The notes below the pieces were generated by a model. That model saw only the letters and a list, made by a program, of their open reading frames with translations, ran no database searches and had not been told where the DNA came from. A DNA stretch of 64,000 bases from CAZVKN01 sp964627035 (GTDB taxonomy: Bacteria; Electryoneota; AABM5-125-24; Hatepunaeales; Hatepunaeaceae): positions 1 through 64,000 of the forward strand of contig CAZVKN010000006.1 of assembly GCA_964627035.1 (NCBI GenBank). Direction: 5' to 3'. Position 1 is the first letter of the stretch, and each line of letters begins with the position of its first letter. The position numbers and the translations under genes are program-made. Shown here piece by piece: positions 42,098-49,762 of the stretch.

Positions 42098-43633
42098 CTA
42101 AAACCGAATCGTCGCTGACAGATGAATGATATTCTCTTTCAATTCACTTGTGCTGCCATCGTATTCGTTAGCGATGATGCTAACATCAGATTCCAACTCT
42201 TTCGGTAGAACCAGCTCATAACCGAAATCAAATCCGAGTTTCTCATTCAATTGATAGCCGAATCCAAGCGTGACATGACTCTCAACTACTGCCGGGAAAA
42301 TCGGAATAACTGTATTCTCAGGAACGGGATTTGCACCGTGATTAAATCCGAAACGTAATGCTAACGCTTCAGTAGCCATATATTCAGCACCGAGACCGAA
42401 TGCAATTTGGTCTTCCCAGTTCATCGGCATTTCCAACTGAATGTCAGGAGAACCCATCATTACATTGATGTTTGCGTTATCACCATTAGTGAAGTCCATT
42501 GCGAACTTCTCAATAGCGTCTTTCCAGTTGATCCATTTGAAGTCAGCAGCTACCAATAGTTTCTCGTTGACTACATAAGCAGCACCGAATCCAAACTCCT
42601 GAGGCCAACTGAACTCGATCTCAGCATCGTAGTTAGCGGTCATACCTGCCATCATGTCAATGCCCATGTTGGTGAGGTCTTGCATAACCATACCTTGCAA
42701 ACTTGCTAAACTTGAATCTGGATTTTGTTGCATTTTGCCTCCTACCATTCTTTCAAAGGCGTCTCCGAATTGCGAATTCATATCCATAATCGCATCACCG
42801 GAGAATGTCAACGTTGTGCTACTGGCATAGCTTAAACCGAAAGTTAACTGGTCATTGGCTTTATATTGGAGACCAAACTTTGCACCGAAACCGGTCGCTG
42901 TCACTCCATCTCCGAGATCTGCCAATGCAGTTACTTCATCGTAACCGAGTCCACCTTGCGCTGGAGGTGCACCGAACATTTGACCGAATGTCATGCCACC
43001 CATTCCGGGTACCTGACCGACCATCTTGGCAACTGGATCAATGCTATAAGGCATTGCCAACTCCATCATTGAGTAACCGATGTTCAGAGATAGTCCCGCT
43101 GAAAATTGATCATTCAATTGATAAGCCGCTGTCGGTGTGACTTTCATATAAGCGATGCTTGACTTATACTCCTGAGGAACAAAAGCATCTTGTGTGCGTG
43201 GATCGTTATCGAAAGCACGGAAAATGTTATGTTTCAGTTCAGGGAAGGTTGCACCCATACCACCTTGTGTATAGAAGCCTAATCCGACTGTCCAATCGCA
43301 ATCGTCCTTACCCATTACGTAGCTGAATGATGGTAGTGGGAAAGTAGCCGCATCTGCATCCACATCATTGAGGGTATTGGTGAAATGAACGCCTGGCATC
43401 AATAGCCCGATTCCAAGACCGAGATTGTGTCCAGTCATGGATGTGATTCCAGCGGGGTTAGCATTCATCAAGTGAGGGTCACCTATCATTCCTTGAGATG
43501 CTCCACCCATTGCGGACATACGTGCGCCAGAACCGATCATGTTCATGCCGTTCGTGGCAAATGAGCTGTTTGTGATTAGTAAGGCTACTGCAATAATGCA
43601 GACAGCAAATGTTAATTTGTAGTTTGTAGTCAT
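42098..43633 (-). CDS. FadL/OmpP1-family outer-membrane channel
   Basis: 511 residues. Signal peptide (KLTFAVCIIAVALLITNSSFA) followed directly by the FadL hatch start TNGMNMIGSGARMSAMGGAS and DPHLMNANPAGITSM (NPA motif), then a long barrel with FGLSYASSTTLTFSGDA and a C-terminal strand ending SATIRF. Two Met- and Gly-rich loops (VPGMGGMTFGQMFG, MTNMGIDMMAG-like) are unusual. FadL proteins let hydrophobic compounds cross the outer membrane laterally. Within this cassette the cargo may be elemental sulfur, polysulfide or an organosulfur compound rather than fatty acid; that is inference from context. Confidence 0.88.
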   Translation of the reverse strand: MTTNYKLTFAVCIIAVALLITNSSFATNGMNMIGSGARMSAMGGASQGMIGDPHLMNANPAGITSMTGHNLGLGIGLLMPGVHFTNTLNDVDADAATFPLPSFSYVMGKDDCDWTVGLGFYTQGGMGATFPELKHNIFRAFDNDPRTQDAFVPQEYKSSIAYMKVTPTAAYQLNDQFSAGLSLNIGYSMMELAMPYSIDPVAKMVGQVPGMGGMTFGQMFGAPPAQGGLGYDEVTALADLGDGVTATGFGAKFGLQYKANDQLTFGLSYASSTTLTFSGDAIMDMNSQFGDAFERMVGGKMQQNPDSSLASLQGMVMQDLTNMGIDMMAGMTANYDAEIEFSWPQEFGFGAAYVVNEKLLVAADFKWINWKDAIEKFAMDFTNGDNANINVMMGSPDIQLEMPMNWEDQIAFGLGAEYMATEALALRFGFNHGANPVPENTVIPIFPAVVESHVTLGFGYQLNEKLGFDFGYELVLPKELESDVSIIANEYDGSTSELKENIIHLSATIRF

Positions 43634-43687
43634 TATGACTCCGATTAATTTGTATTTTTTTGCCCTGCAATTAAGAAGCCGGGCTAT

Positions 43688-44290
43688 TTATGGTTGAATA
43701 ACGCTATTTTTTTTCTTTTCAACAGATGTCCCCCAAGTAAATGCCCCAACAGCCATCACTACTGCCATTAGCACAACGACCCCAGGACCAACACCCATCC
43801 ATTCCCATACAAACTTAACTCCCATTGAGCCTGCCATACGCAATGTATGGAAAAGTGGTTCAAATTCGCTGAAGATTAGTATCCCAAAAACGATACCTCC
43901 AAGATATACCAGCGCATCAAGTTTACCGGTAGCTGCCGCTACGCAGGATGTTCCGGGGCAATATCCTCCGATAGTGAACCCTACTCCGAGGATTAACCCT
44001 CCGATGACCTGCGCCCATATAAATGTTGGATTGATATACGTCAGGCTCAGATCTACCAGCCCCAACATTACCAACCCCCAAAAACCGACTCCCGCAACTA
44101 CAATCGCAGTGAACATAACCTTCAAAACAGCGAAATCTCGCAGATAAAACTGAGCAGCCAATTTACGTGCTGAACCGAATCCACCTCGTTCCAGCATAAA
44201 TCCGAATCCGATGCCGATGATAAATGCTACAACGAGTCCGGTATATAACGACCAATCGCTGTTTAGTGCTAACGGAAATCTCATAACCAC
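43688..44290 (-). CDS. YeeE/YedE-family sulfur transporter, second half
   Basis: 200 residues with five to six membrane spans. FMLERGGFGSARKLAAQFYL and GGYCPGTSCVAAATGKLDAL are the hallmarks of the YeeE/YedE (thiosulfate/sulfur transport) family; the cysteines in CPGTSC are those that relay thiosulfate in characterised YeeE. Its start overlaps the previous gene by 10 bases. In this organism the two inverted halves of the transporter are separate genes. Confidence 0.9.
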   Translation of the reverse strand: MVMRFPLALNSDWSLYTGLVVAFIIGIGFGFMLERGGFGSARKLAAQFYLRDFAVLKVMFTAIVVAGVGFWGLVMLGLVDLSLTYINPTFIWAQVIGGLILGVGFTIGGYCPGTSCVAAATGKLDALVYLGGIVFGILIFSEFEPLFHTLRMAGSMGVKFVWEWMGVGPGVVVLMAVVMAVGAFTWGTSVEKKKNSVIQP

Positions 44291-44805
44291 TGCCTCCTTA
44301 CAAAGTATGCTACGGCAAACCCTCCGGCAAATACCGCAAACATAAATGCCCAGCTACCGAGTGCTAACGTTGCTCCACCAGATAACGCTTGACCTGATGT
44401 GCATCCACGTGCTAAACGCGCCGCAAAGCCCATCATTGTGCCTCCGATAAACGCAAAGATGAACCGGCCTTTAACAGAAATGTTAGGACCTTTTTCAACA
44501 GTTTTTCTCATCCTTCCGGCAAGTATTCCACTAATTGCGCCACCTGCAAGCACTCCCAGTACAAGGAACACAAGATAATTATTTAAAGGATGCGTATCAC
44601 CCTTGAAGTATTTACCCATATACGCGCTTGATTCCACATGCTCAGGCATTATGGAGTGCATAACGGTGTACAGACCGCGCGCAAATGCACCTGATCCGCC
44701 GAGTCCTTGCCCCATAATCAGATAGGACAGCAGTAATACAATACCCAACCCAAGCCCCGCTACATACGGAGACCAGTAAGGTTGTGGTTTATAGCTATTT
44801 TCCAT
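44281..44805 (-). CDS. YeeE/YedE-family sulfur transporter, first half
   Basis: 174 residues, about four to five membrane spans, with GSGAFARGL near the start and LARGCTSGQALSGGATLALGS, the Cys-containing YeeE/YedE signature, in the second half. Paired with the next gene (10-base overlap) to make a complete transporter. The substrate of the family is thiosulfate or another sulfane-sulfur compound. It begins 68 bases after the NrfD-type membrane subunit gene. Confidence 0.9.
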   Translation of the reverse strand: MENSYKPQPYWSPYVAGLGLGIVLLLSYLIMGQGLGGSGAFARGLYTVMHSIMPEHVESSAYMGKYFKGDTHPLNNYLVFLVLGVLAGGAISGILAGRMRKTVEKGPNISVKGRFIFAFIGGTMMGFAARLARGCTSGQALSGGATLALGSWAFMFAVFAGGFAVAYFVRRQWL

Positions 44806-44872
44806 TTTTTAATTTGAACCTCTTAACTCTGAGTCTTAATCTGTTTAACTTGTTGTGAATTTTTGTTTTATC

Positions 44873-45850
44873 TCAATACCCAACAGCTGACAACAATTCC
44901 GCTTCAATAATATGACTAACTTGCCCTGCTTCAACGAACACAAACCTGAGCATCAACCCTCCGATCAACACAAACAACGGTCCCAGCCACGTCGGTACAT
45001 ATCGGTTAGTCGCTTCACGAATTTCCAACCATAACGGCAACAATATCCCGATTGCAACCACGAGCACCCAAAATGATGCAGTAAAATCACCACCCATAAA
45101 CAGCTTCAATGCGTGTTGTTGCGATTCTGATCCAGTCCCCATTCCAATTAGGATCAGCACGAGAAAGGCCAGTTCCAACACCAACAATCCAATGTCCCAC
45201 CTTACGAGTGATCGTTCTTCAAGATGCGTCGGTCTGCTCAACAGATTCCAAGCAGTTGCAGCAGATAATCCGCTTATCAAAAATAACGGACCTAACAACG
45301 CACTGTTCCATAACGGTCGTGCTGCCGATGCCGACAACAATATGCCTGTATATATTCCGAGCATGATTCCGAGTACGATGCTTGATATTGCTATTGGACG
45401 CGCAAACTTATTGGCAAACTGCTTAACCTGATCCCATAATGGATTGATCGGTTCAAGGAATGATAGCCTTCCTTCAAACCGTTCCCAACCGTTTGGTAAT
45501 GCTAATGTCAACAGTTGCACCGGATACACAAACAACAGTATCCAAGAACCCCACGACATCGGTGATGTTATCTCAAAAGTCGTGTAGAATTTGAACACGT
45601 GCAGTTTGTAGGTTAAATCAAGGAATAGCAGTAACATTCCCACCGACAACAATATCGGCGCCCAGATAGCTCCTGACCATACTGATGCTTTGACCTTATC
45701 CGATTTACCGGATAACCTCCAGATTCCATTGAGAATCATCAATCCGGCTACCAATCCTCCCAAAAAAAGATATGCCGGAATCTGCCATTCCCAAACCTCC
45801 AGATGAGGATCAATCAAATGATTATGTCGTCCTGATGTAATTTCAATCAT
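44873..45850 (-). CDS. NrfD/PsrC-type membrane subunit of the molybdoenzyme complex
   Basis: 325 residues from ATG 45850, chosen because GGAG stands 7 bases upstream and the extra N-terminal residues from 45892 do not look like protein of this family. Eight to nine membrane helices; PAYLFLGGLVAGLMILNG (helix 1) and IYTGILLSASAARPLWNS (quinone-site loop) are typical of PsrC/NrfD. It anchors the catalytic pair to the inner membrane and exchanges electrons with the quinone pool. It is separated from the Fe-S subunit gene by a 93-base gap that holds a repeat. Confidence 0.92.
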   Translation of the reverse strand: MIEITSGRHNHLIDPHLEVWEWQIPAYLFLGGLVAGLMILNGIWRLSGKSDKVKASVWSGAIWAPILLSVGMLLLFLDLTYKLHVFKFYTTFEITSPMSWGSWILLFVYPVQLLTLALPNGWERFEGRLSFLEPINPLWDQVKQFANKFARPIAISSIVLGIMLGIYTGILLSASAARPLWNSALLGPLFLISGLSAATAWNLLSRPTHLEERSLVRWDIGLLVLELAFLVLILIGMGTGSESQQHALKLFMGGDFTASFWVLVVAIGILLPLWLEIREATNRYVPTWLGPLFVLIGGLMLRFVFVEAGQVSHIIEAELLSAVGY

Positions 45851-45867
45851 ATATGGCTCCGGTTGAT

Positions 45868-45937
45868 CTCGCGCAAAGTCGCAAAGACGCAAGGAAAACC
45901 AAAAATTCTTCTTTGCAGCTTCGCGTCTTTGCGTGAG
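45868..45937. repeat. GCAAAGACGC inverted repeat between the Fe-S and membrane subunit genes
   Basis: CTCGCGCAAAG...GCAAAGACGC (45868-45890) faces GCGTCTTTGCGTGAG (45923-45937). It is a dispersed-repeat type of sequence familiar from other genomes, here placed inside an operon, and no promoter or terminator feature is evident in it. Confidence 0.65.
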
Positions 45938-45943
45938 AATATC

Positions 45944-46483
45944 TTACAATAAAAAGTATATATTCGGTTTAGTACCCGCTGACGGTTTCAGTGTTTTAAT
46001 GATTCTGCCGCGCATCAGTTTATGCAGGTTGCTACCCGGATCGCTCAGGTCACCGAAGTTAATCGCTGATGTTGGACAAGTAGCTGCGCAAGCGGTAGTT
46101 TTGCCTTGTTTGATCCGATGATCGCAAAAGGTGCATTTATCCGCATAGCCGTCGGGATGAATGAACCGCGCATCATAAGGACAAGCCGCAATGCAAGCCT
46201 TACAACCGGTACAATCGTCATTATCTACTAACACAATACCTGTACTGTCATCCACATACGAAGCTCCTGTCGGGCAGACAAACACACATGGAGGATTATC
46301 ACAATGATTGCATCGTTCCGAACGAATTTCACTACGTAAATCGGGAAACTCTCCAGCTACTATTTCAACTATCCAATCACGCTTGTAACCGTCGGGAACA
46401 TCGTTTTCAGCCATGCAACTTATCACGCAGGCATGACATCCGACGCAACGCTTGGTATCTATTACCATTCCATAACGTGCCAT
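45944..46483 (-). CDS. Ferredoxin-like electron-transfer subunit (PsrB/DmsB type)
   Basis: 179 residues with four 4Fe-4S binding groups: CVGCHACVISC, CNHCDNPPCVFVCP, CTGCKACIAACP and CTFCDHRIKQGKTTACAATCP. The C-terminus ...GTKPNIYFLL is typical of Psr/Phs-type B subunits. It carries electrons between the molybdopterin subunit and the membrane subunit. It has no signal of its own and is presumably exported together with the Tat-bearing catalytic subunit. Starts 9 bases after the catalytic subunit gene. Confidence 0.95.
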   Translation of the reverse strand: MARYGMVIDTKRCVGCHACVISCMAENDVPDGYKRDWIVEIVAGEFPDLRSEIRSERCNHCDNPPCVFVCPTGASYVDDSTGIVLVDNDDCTGCKACIAACPYDARFIHPDGYADKCTFCDHRIKQGKTTACAATCPTSAINFGDLSDPGSNLHKLMRGRIIKTLKPSAGTKPNIYFLL

Positions 46484-46492
46484 AATGCCTTC

Positions 46493-48691
46493 CTATACTA
46501 TAAAAGTTACAAAGTTGACGTTCATTCCGGTGCCTCCCATGACGGGATCAGTTCTGTATTGCGTGATTAGACTGCTATCGTTGGCGCCTTTTTTATTACT
46601 GATTCCACGCGCTTTATGCCCGAATCCATGATACATATAGACACAATCTCGACGTATTCGTTCGGTAACTTTTACTTTAACATTGTTGGATTTAACGCCG
46701 TCCTGATTCTGTAGAATTACATACTGACCGTTTTCCAATCCCCATTTGAACGCTTCATGACGATTGAGCCACACTTCATTCTCATCCTTGATCTGGTTCA
46801 GTACCGGATTATTGGTAGTTCTGCCGAATGTATGTGCTGGATGTCTCCCAAACAGCAATCGGTAATATCCTTCAGGCGGATCACCGTGATTGGTGTAGGT
46901 TGGCATAGGATCTTGACCATGACTCGCCAATTTGTAGGAGTACAACTCTATCTTGCCGGAATCAGTATAGAAATCTGGCGGGACACCATCCTCAAAATAG
47001 AGTGGTTGTCGAGGATAAACTTTAACCCCGTCACGTTTCAGATCGCTCAATTTAACTCCAACAGGATCAAGTCGTTGTTGGAGGTAATCCTCAATGTCAT
47101 TCCACGGGAAATACGCTTCTAATCCAAGTCGCTTACCGAGTTCTTTCGTCCACCACCACGGAGGACGACTATCGTACAACGGATCAATAGCAGGTTGTCG
47201 GAGCGATATAAACGGATCGCGCCACGCTCCGACATGCAGATCATCATAGCGCTCAAGGAAAGTCGCATCTGGGAGTACTACGTCTGCCCATCCAACAATC
47301 TCCATCGGTAATACATCCGATACCACAACAAACTCCAGATGTTTCATCGCTTCCATCGTCTGTTCAGGCTTGGGAAGGCTCATTATCAGGTTAGTACCAT
47401 ATACAAACCAACCTTTCAATTGACATTTAGTCTGAGGAGCCGGAAAAGTTGCATCACATAATCCTGAAGCAATCACTTTTCCAGATAACGGATAATCCTT
47501 TAACTGGAGGTCGGCACGTGTGCGATTTGGCGTAGGATATGGTGGTGTCTTGACTTTTCCGACTCCATCAACGTAACCCGGATAGAAGAATCCACCTTTA
47601 CGTCCCCAACTACCGAGTAGAGCGTTGAGCATCGCTATAGCGCGTGACCGCTGGGTGTCATCGCCGTACCAAGTAACGTGGCGTCCTGGATGTATCAGCA
47701 CCGCTGGTTTCTGATGACCCATTTCACGAGCGGTTGTGCGGATCAGTTCCGGTTTGATTCCGGTGATCGTCCATACTGATTCTGGAGTGTATTTTTGAAC
47801 ATGAGCACGCAATTGGTCTAAGCCAACTGAGTAATTTTCAATGTACTCTTTGTCGTACAACCCTTCATTGATGATAACGTGCATCCAAGCTAGCAGCAAC
47901 GCAAGGTCCGTTCCCGGTTTAATCGGCAGATACCAATCAGCCTTACCCGCCGCAGTTGAATAGCGAGGATCGATCACAACCAACTTAGCGCCGTTCGCCA
48001 ACGCATCAGCAAACTCCTGCACCTGAGTATTGTGCATATTTTCGCCAAGATGCGATCCTATCAGCACGAGCATCCGAGTATTAGCAATATCGGTACGCTC
48101 CGGTGATAGCACTTCTTCGCCGTAAGTCAGGTCAAACCCAACCTCACGAGGTCCACGACACTGAGCATAAGATGGTGCCGCCATGTTTGGTGACCCATAA
48201 GCCTTCATCAGATGTTTGACGAATGTCGCACCGTATCCGTGGTTGAACAGTGCTAGACATTCCGGTCCATGCTTCTCTTTGATGTCAAGCATTTTCTCAG
48301 CGGTATAGTCGAGCGCTTCATCCCAAGATACTTCCCTGAACACATCTTCACCACGCTTTTGAGTACGGATCATCGGACGTTTGATCCTATCTGGATCGTG
48401 AGTCAGCCCCATAGCGCCGTTACCTCTGGGGCACAGCATACCGTTAGAAAGCGGGTGTTTGGGATTGCCTTCTAATTTGACAACTTTGCCATTTTGGACC
48501 TTAGCGATCATGCCACATTTCCAGAAACATAGTTCGCAAAATGTTGGGACATATTTAGCATTACCGTTGTTTGCGGTCTCACGAGCAGCGGCTTGTATTG
48601 CCATTCCGCCGAGACCTTTTGCCATCATGGCGCCGGCAGTTCCCATACCGGCAATTTTAATAAACTTTCTTCGTGTAACTTGACGACTCAT
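46493..48691 (-). CDS. Molybdopterin oxidoreductase, polysulfide/thiosulfate-reductase (PsrA/PhsA) type
   Basis: 732 residues. The N-terminal SRQVTRRKFIKIAGMG is a twin-arginine signal. A 4Fe-4S site follows at Cys52-x2-Cys55-x3-Cys59-x27-Cys87. Cys178 (SYAQCRGPREVGF) sits where the molybdenum-ligating cysteine lies in PsrA/PhsA. Later blocks VVSDVLPMEIVGWADVVLPD and RHPAHTFGRTTNNPVL bind the two pterin cofactors. The family includes polysulfide, thiosulfate, tetrathionate and arsenate reductases; surrounding sulfur genes favour a sulfur substrate, direction of reaction unknown. Export to the periplasm is predicted. The regulator gene ends 4 bases upstream. Confidence 0.93.
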   Translation of the reverse strand: MSRQVTRRKFIKIAGMGTAGAMMAKGLGGMAIQAAARETANNGNAKYVPTFCELCFWKCGMIAKVQNGKVVKLEGNPKHPLSNGMLCPRGNGAMGLTHDPDRIKRPMIRTQKRGEDVFREVSWDEALDYTAEKMLDIKEKHGPECLALFNHGYGATFVKHLMKAYGSPNMAAPSYAQCRGPREVGFDLTYGEEVLSPERTDIANTRMLVLIGSHLGENMHNTQVQEFADALANGAKLVVIDPRYSTAAGKADWYLPIKPGTDLALLLAWMHVIINEGLYDKEYIENYSVGLDQLRAHVQKYTPESVWTITGIKPELIRTTAREMGHQKPAVLIHPGRHVTWYGDDTQRSRAIAMLNALLGSWGRKGGFFYPGYVDGVGKVKTPPYPTPNRTRADLQLKDYPLSGKVIASGLCDATFPAPQTKCQLKGWFVYGTNLIMSLPKPEQTMEAMKHLEFVVVSDVLPMEIVGWADVVLPDATFLERYDDLHVGAWRDPFISLRQPAIDPLYDSRPPWWWTKELGKRLGLEAYFPWNDIEDYLQQRLDPVGVKLSDLKRDGVKVYPRQPLYFEDGVPPDFYTDSGKIELYSYKLASHGQDPMPTYTNHGDPPEGYYRLLFGRHPAHTFGRTTNNPVLNQIKDENEVWLNRHEAFKWGLENGQYVILQNQDGVKSNNVKVKVTERIRRDCVYMYHGFGHKARGISNKKGANDSSLITQYRTDPVMGGTGMNVNFVTFIV

Positions 48692-48695
48692 ACCT

Positions 48696-49160
48696 TTACC
48701 TGTTATTATTATTAGAGTGGTAAGGTGTTTTCTTCAAAAAATCCTTCATGTTTTCAGTACAATTCGGTGCATCCCAATAGACTTTACATTCCCTGCAATC
48801 CAATCCTTTTTGAGCACATACATTTCCGGGAATTGACCAACATGGTTTGACCGAATCCTTAAAAGCAGGACAATCCTTTCGATCATCTTCCGAGCAAGGC
48901 AACAGCTCCCAGCAAGGTATTAACGCTAATAAACGTCGTAATCCTTCAAAGTTGAAACCTTGTTCGCGGACTCGCTCCTTGATACATGATAGCCGTTCAA
49001 GGTCAGCAGGAGCTAACAGCCGTCTGCCGTTAGGTTCGCGATATATCAGAATCAATCCGGCTGATTCGTATTGACGGATTGATGACACGCTGATTCCCAG
49101 TAGTCTCGCGGCGACTCCGATTGAGATGCTCGGTAATTTTTCCAGTGTTTCTATATTCAT
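48696..49160 (-). CDS. MerR-family regulator with cysteine-rich (two-CW-like) C-terminus
   Basis: 154 residues. N-terminal winged helix ISIGVAARLLGISVSSIRQYESAGLI, then NGRRLLAPADLERL and the dimerisation helix. The C-terminal ~65 residues replace the usual short metal loop with nine cysteines: PCWELLPC (with the Trp), CPAF, PCW, NVC, LDCREC and NC. The pattern CW-x4-C...C...CW...C...CxxC...C resembles the two-CW type domain found alone or fused in anaerobes, and could hold an Fe-S cluster or react with sulfane sulfur. As first gene of the cassette behind its own dyad promoter it is probably an autoregulatory sensor of the sulfur substrate. Confidence 0.88.
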   Translation of the reverse strand: MNIETLEKLPSISIGVAARLLGISVSSIRQYESAGLILIYREPNGRRLLAPADLERLSCIKERVREQGFNFEGLRRLLALIPCWELLPCSEDDRKDCPAFKDSVKPCWSIPGNVCAQKGLDCRECKVYWDAPNCTENMKDFLKKTPYHSNNNNR

Positions 49161-49196
49161 TGACCCGGCATATCTACATGTGAAAATATTCTTATG

Positions 49197-49227
49197 CTAT
49201 ATTATGAAATATAGGTTCAAAAGTCAA
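49197..49227 (-). promoter_or_regulatory. Promoter with overlapping dyad operator for the sulfur cassette
   Basis: On the minus strand, TTGACT (49227-49222) and TAATAT (49204-49199) are separated by 17 bases. A perfect inverted repeat, CTATATT-TCAT-AATATAG (49197-49214), covers the -10 box and the adjoining spacer. MerR proteins bind dyads in the spacer region and usually act on 19-base spacers; here the spacing is normal and the dyad sits lower, so repression or a different geometry is possible. The remainder of the 199-base gap to queF shows nothing else clear. Confidence 0.65.
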
Positions 49228-49359
49228 GTGAAATTGCCGTCCTCGTGAAAATAGTTGCAAATATAGATGTATTAATTCACAAAACAGAAATGAAAATCTA
49301 TAATCTATTGTAAAAACAGATACTAAATCATAGCAAGTGGGATAACTGTAGTAAAGTTT

Positions 49360-49761
49360 CTATGATCGGGATTGGAAAGAGGCTGTGGCTTTTGTCTTCA
49401 AACCGCCACGCGGTGTATAGTTTGCAGCGACGGTCATGCGCTTCGGCTTGCACACTTTGACGAGGTCTTCGAGGACTCTGTTGACCACATGTTCATAATA
49501 CATTCCGACCTGACGATAGGAAAGCAGGTAGTATTTTAGTGACCTCAGTTCGATGCAAAGTTTGTCAGGCACATATTCAACTGTTATCGTGCCGAAGTCA
49601 GGTAAGCCTGAAAACGGGCAGATGGAAGTGAATTCGTCAGTTGTGATTTCTAAGTCAATCGAGCGGTCAGAATACTCGTATGGAAATGTATCCAGCACCT
49701 CAGTGTCAATTGATTCTTGGCTCTCTACAGGATAGCTTCGATCTAAAGGTTCAAAATCCAT
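49360..49761 (-). CDS. queF: NADPH-dependent preQ0 reductase (unimodular QueF)
   Basis: 133 residues from ATG 49761, which follows the stop of the upstream gene by one base; longer readings in frame start within that gene. SICPFSGLPDFGTITVEY carries the catalytic Cys48 and Asp55, and CIELRSLKYYLLSYR is the QueF signature helix, followed by GMYYEHVVNRVLEDLV with the substrate His/Glu. It reduces 7-cyano-7-deazaguanine to preQ1 in queuosine synthesis. This is the short, tunnel-fold homodecamer type. Confidence 0.94.
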   Translation of the reverse strand: MDFEPLDRSYPVESQESIDTEVLDTFPYEYSDRSIDLEITTDEFTSICPFSGLPDFGTITVEYVPDKLCIELRSLKYYLLSYRQVGMYYEHVVNRVLEDLVKVCKPKRMTVAANYTPRGGLKTKATASFQSRS

Positions 49762-49762
49762 A

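Noticed and set aside
46493..48691. Formate dehydrogenase or nitrate reductase
   Set aside because: The ligand region (SYAQCRGPREVGF), overall size and the NrfD-type partner fit the Psr/Phs group; no selenocysteine codon or nitrate-reductase Asp ligand was seen.
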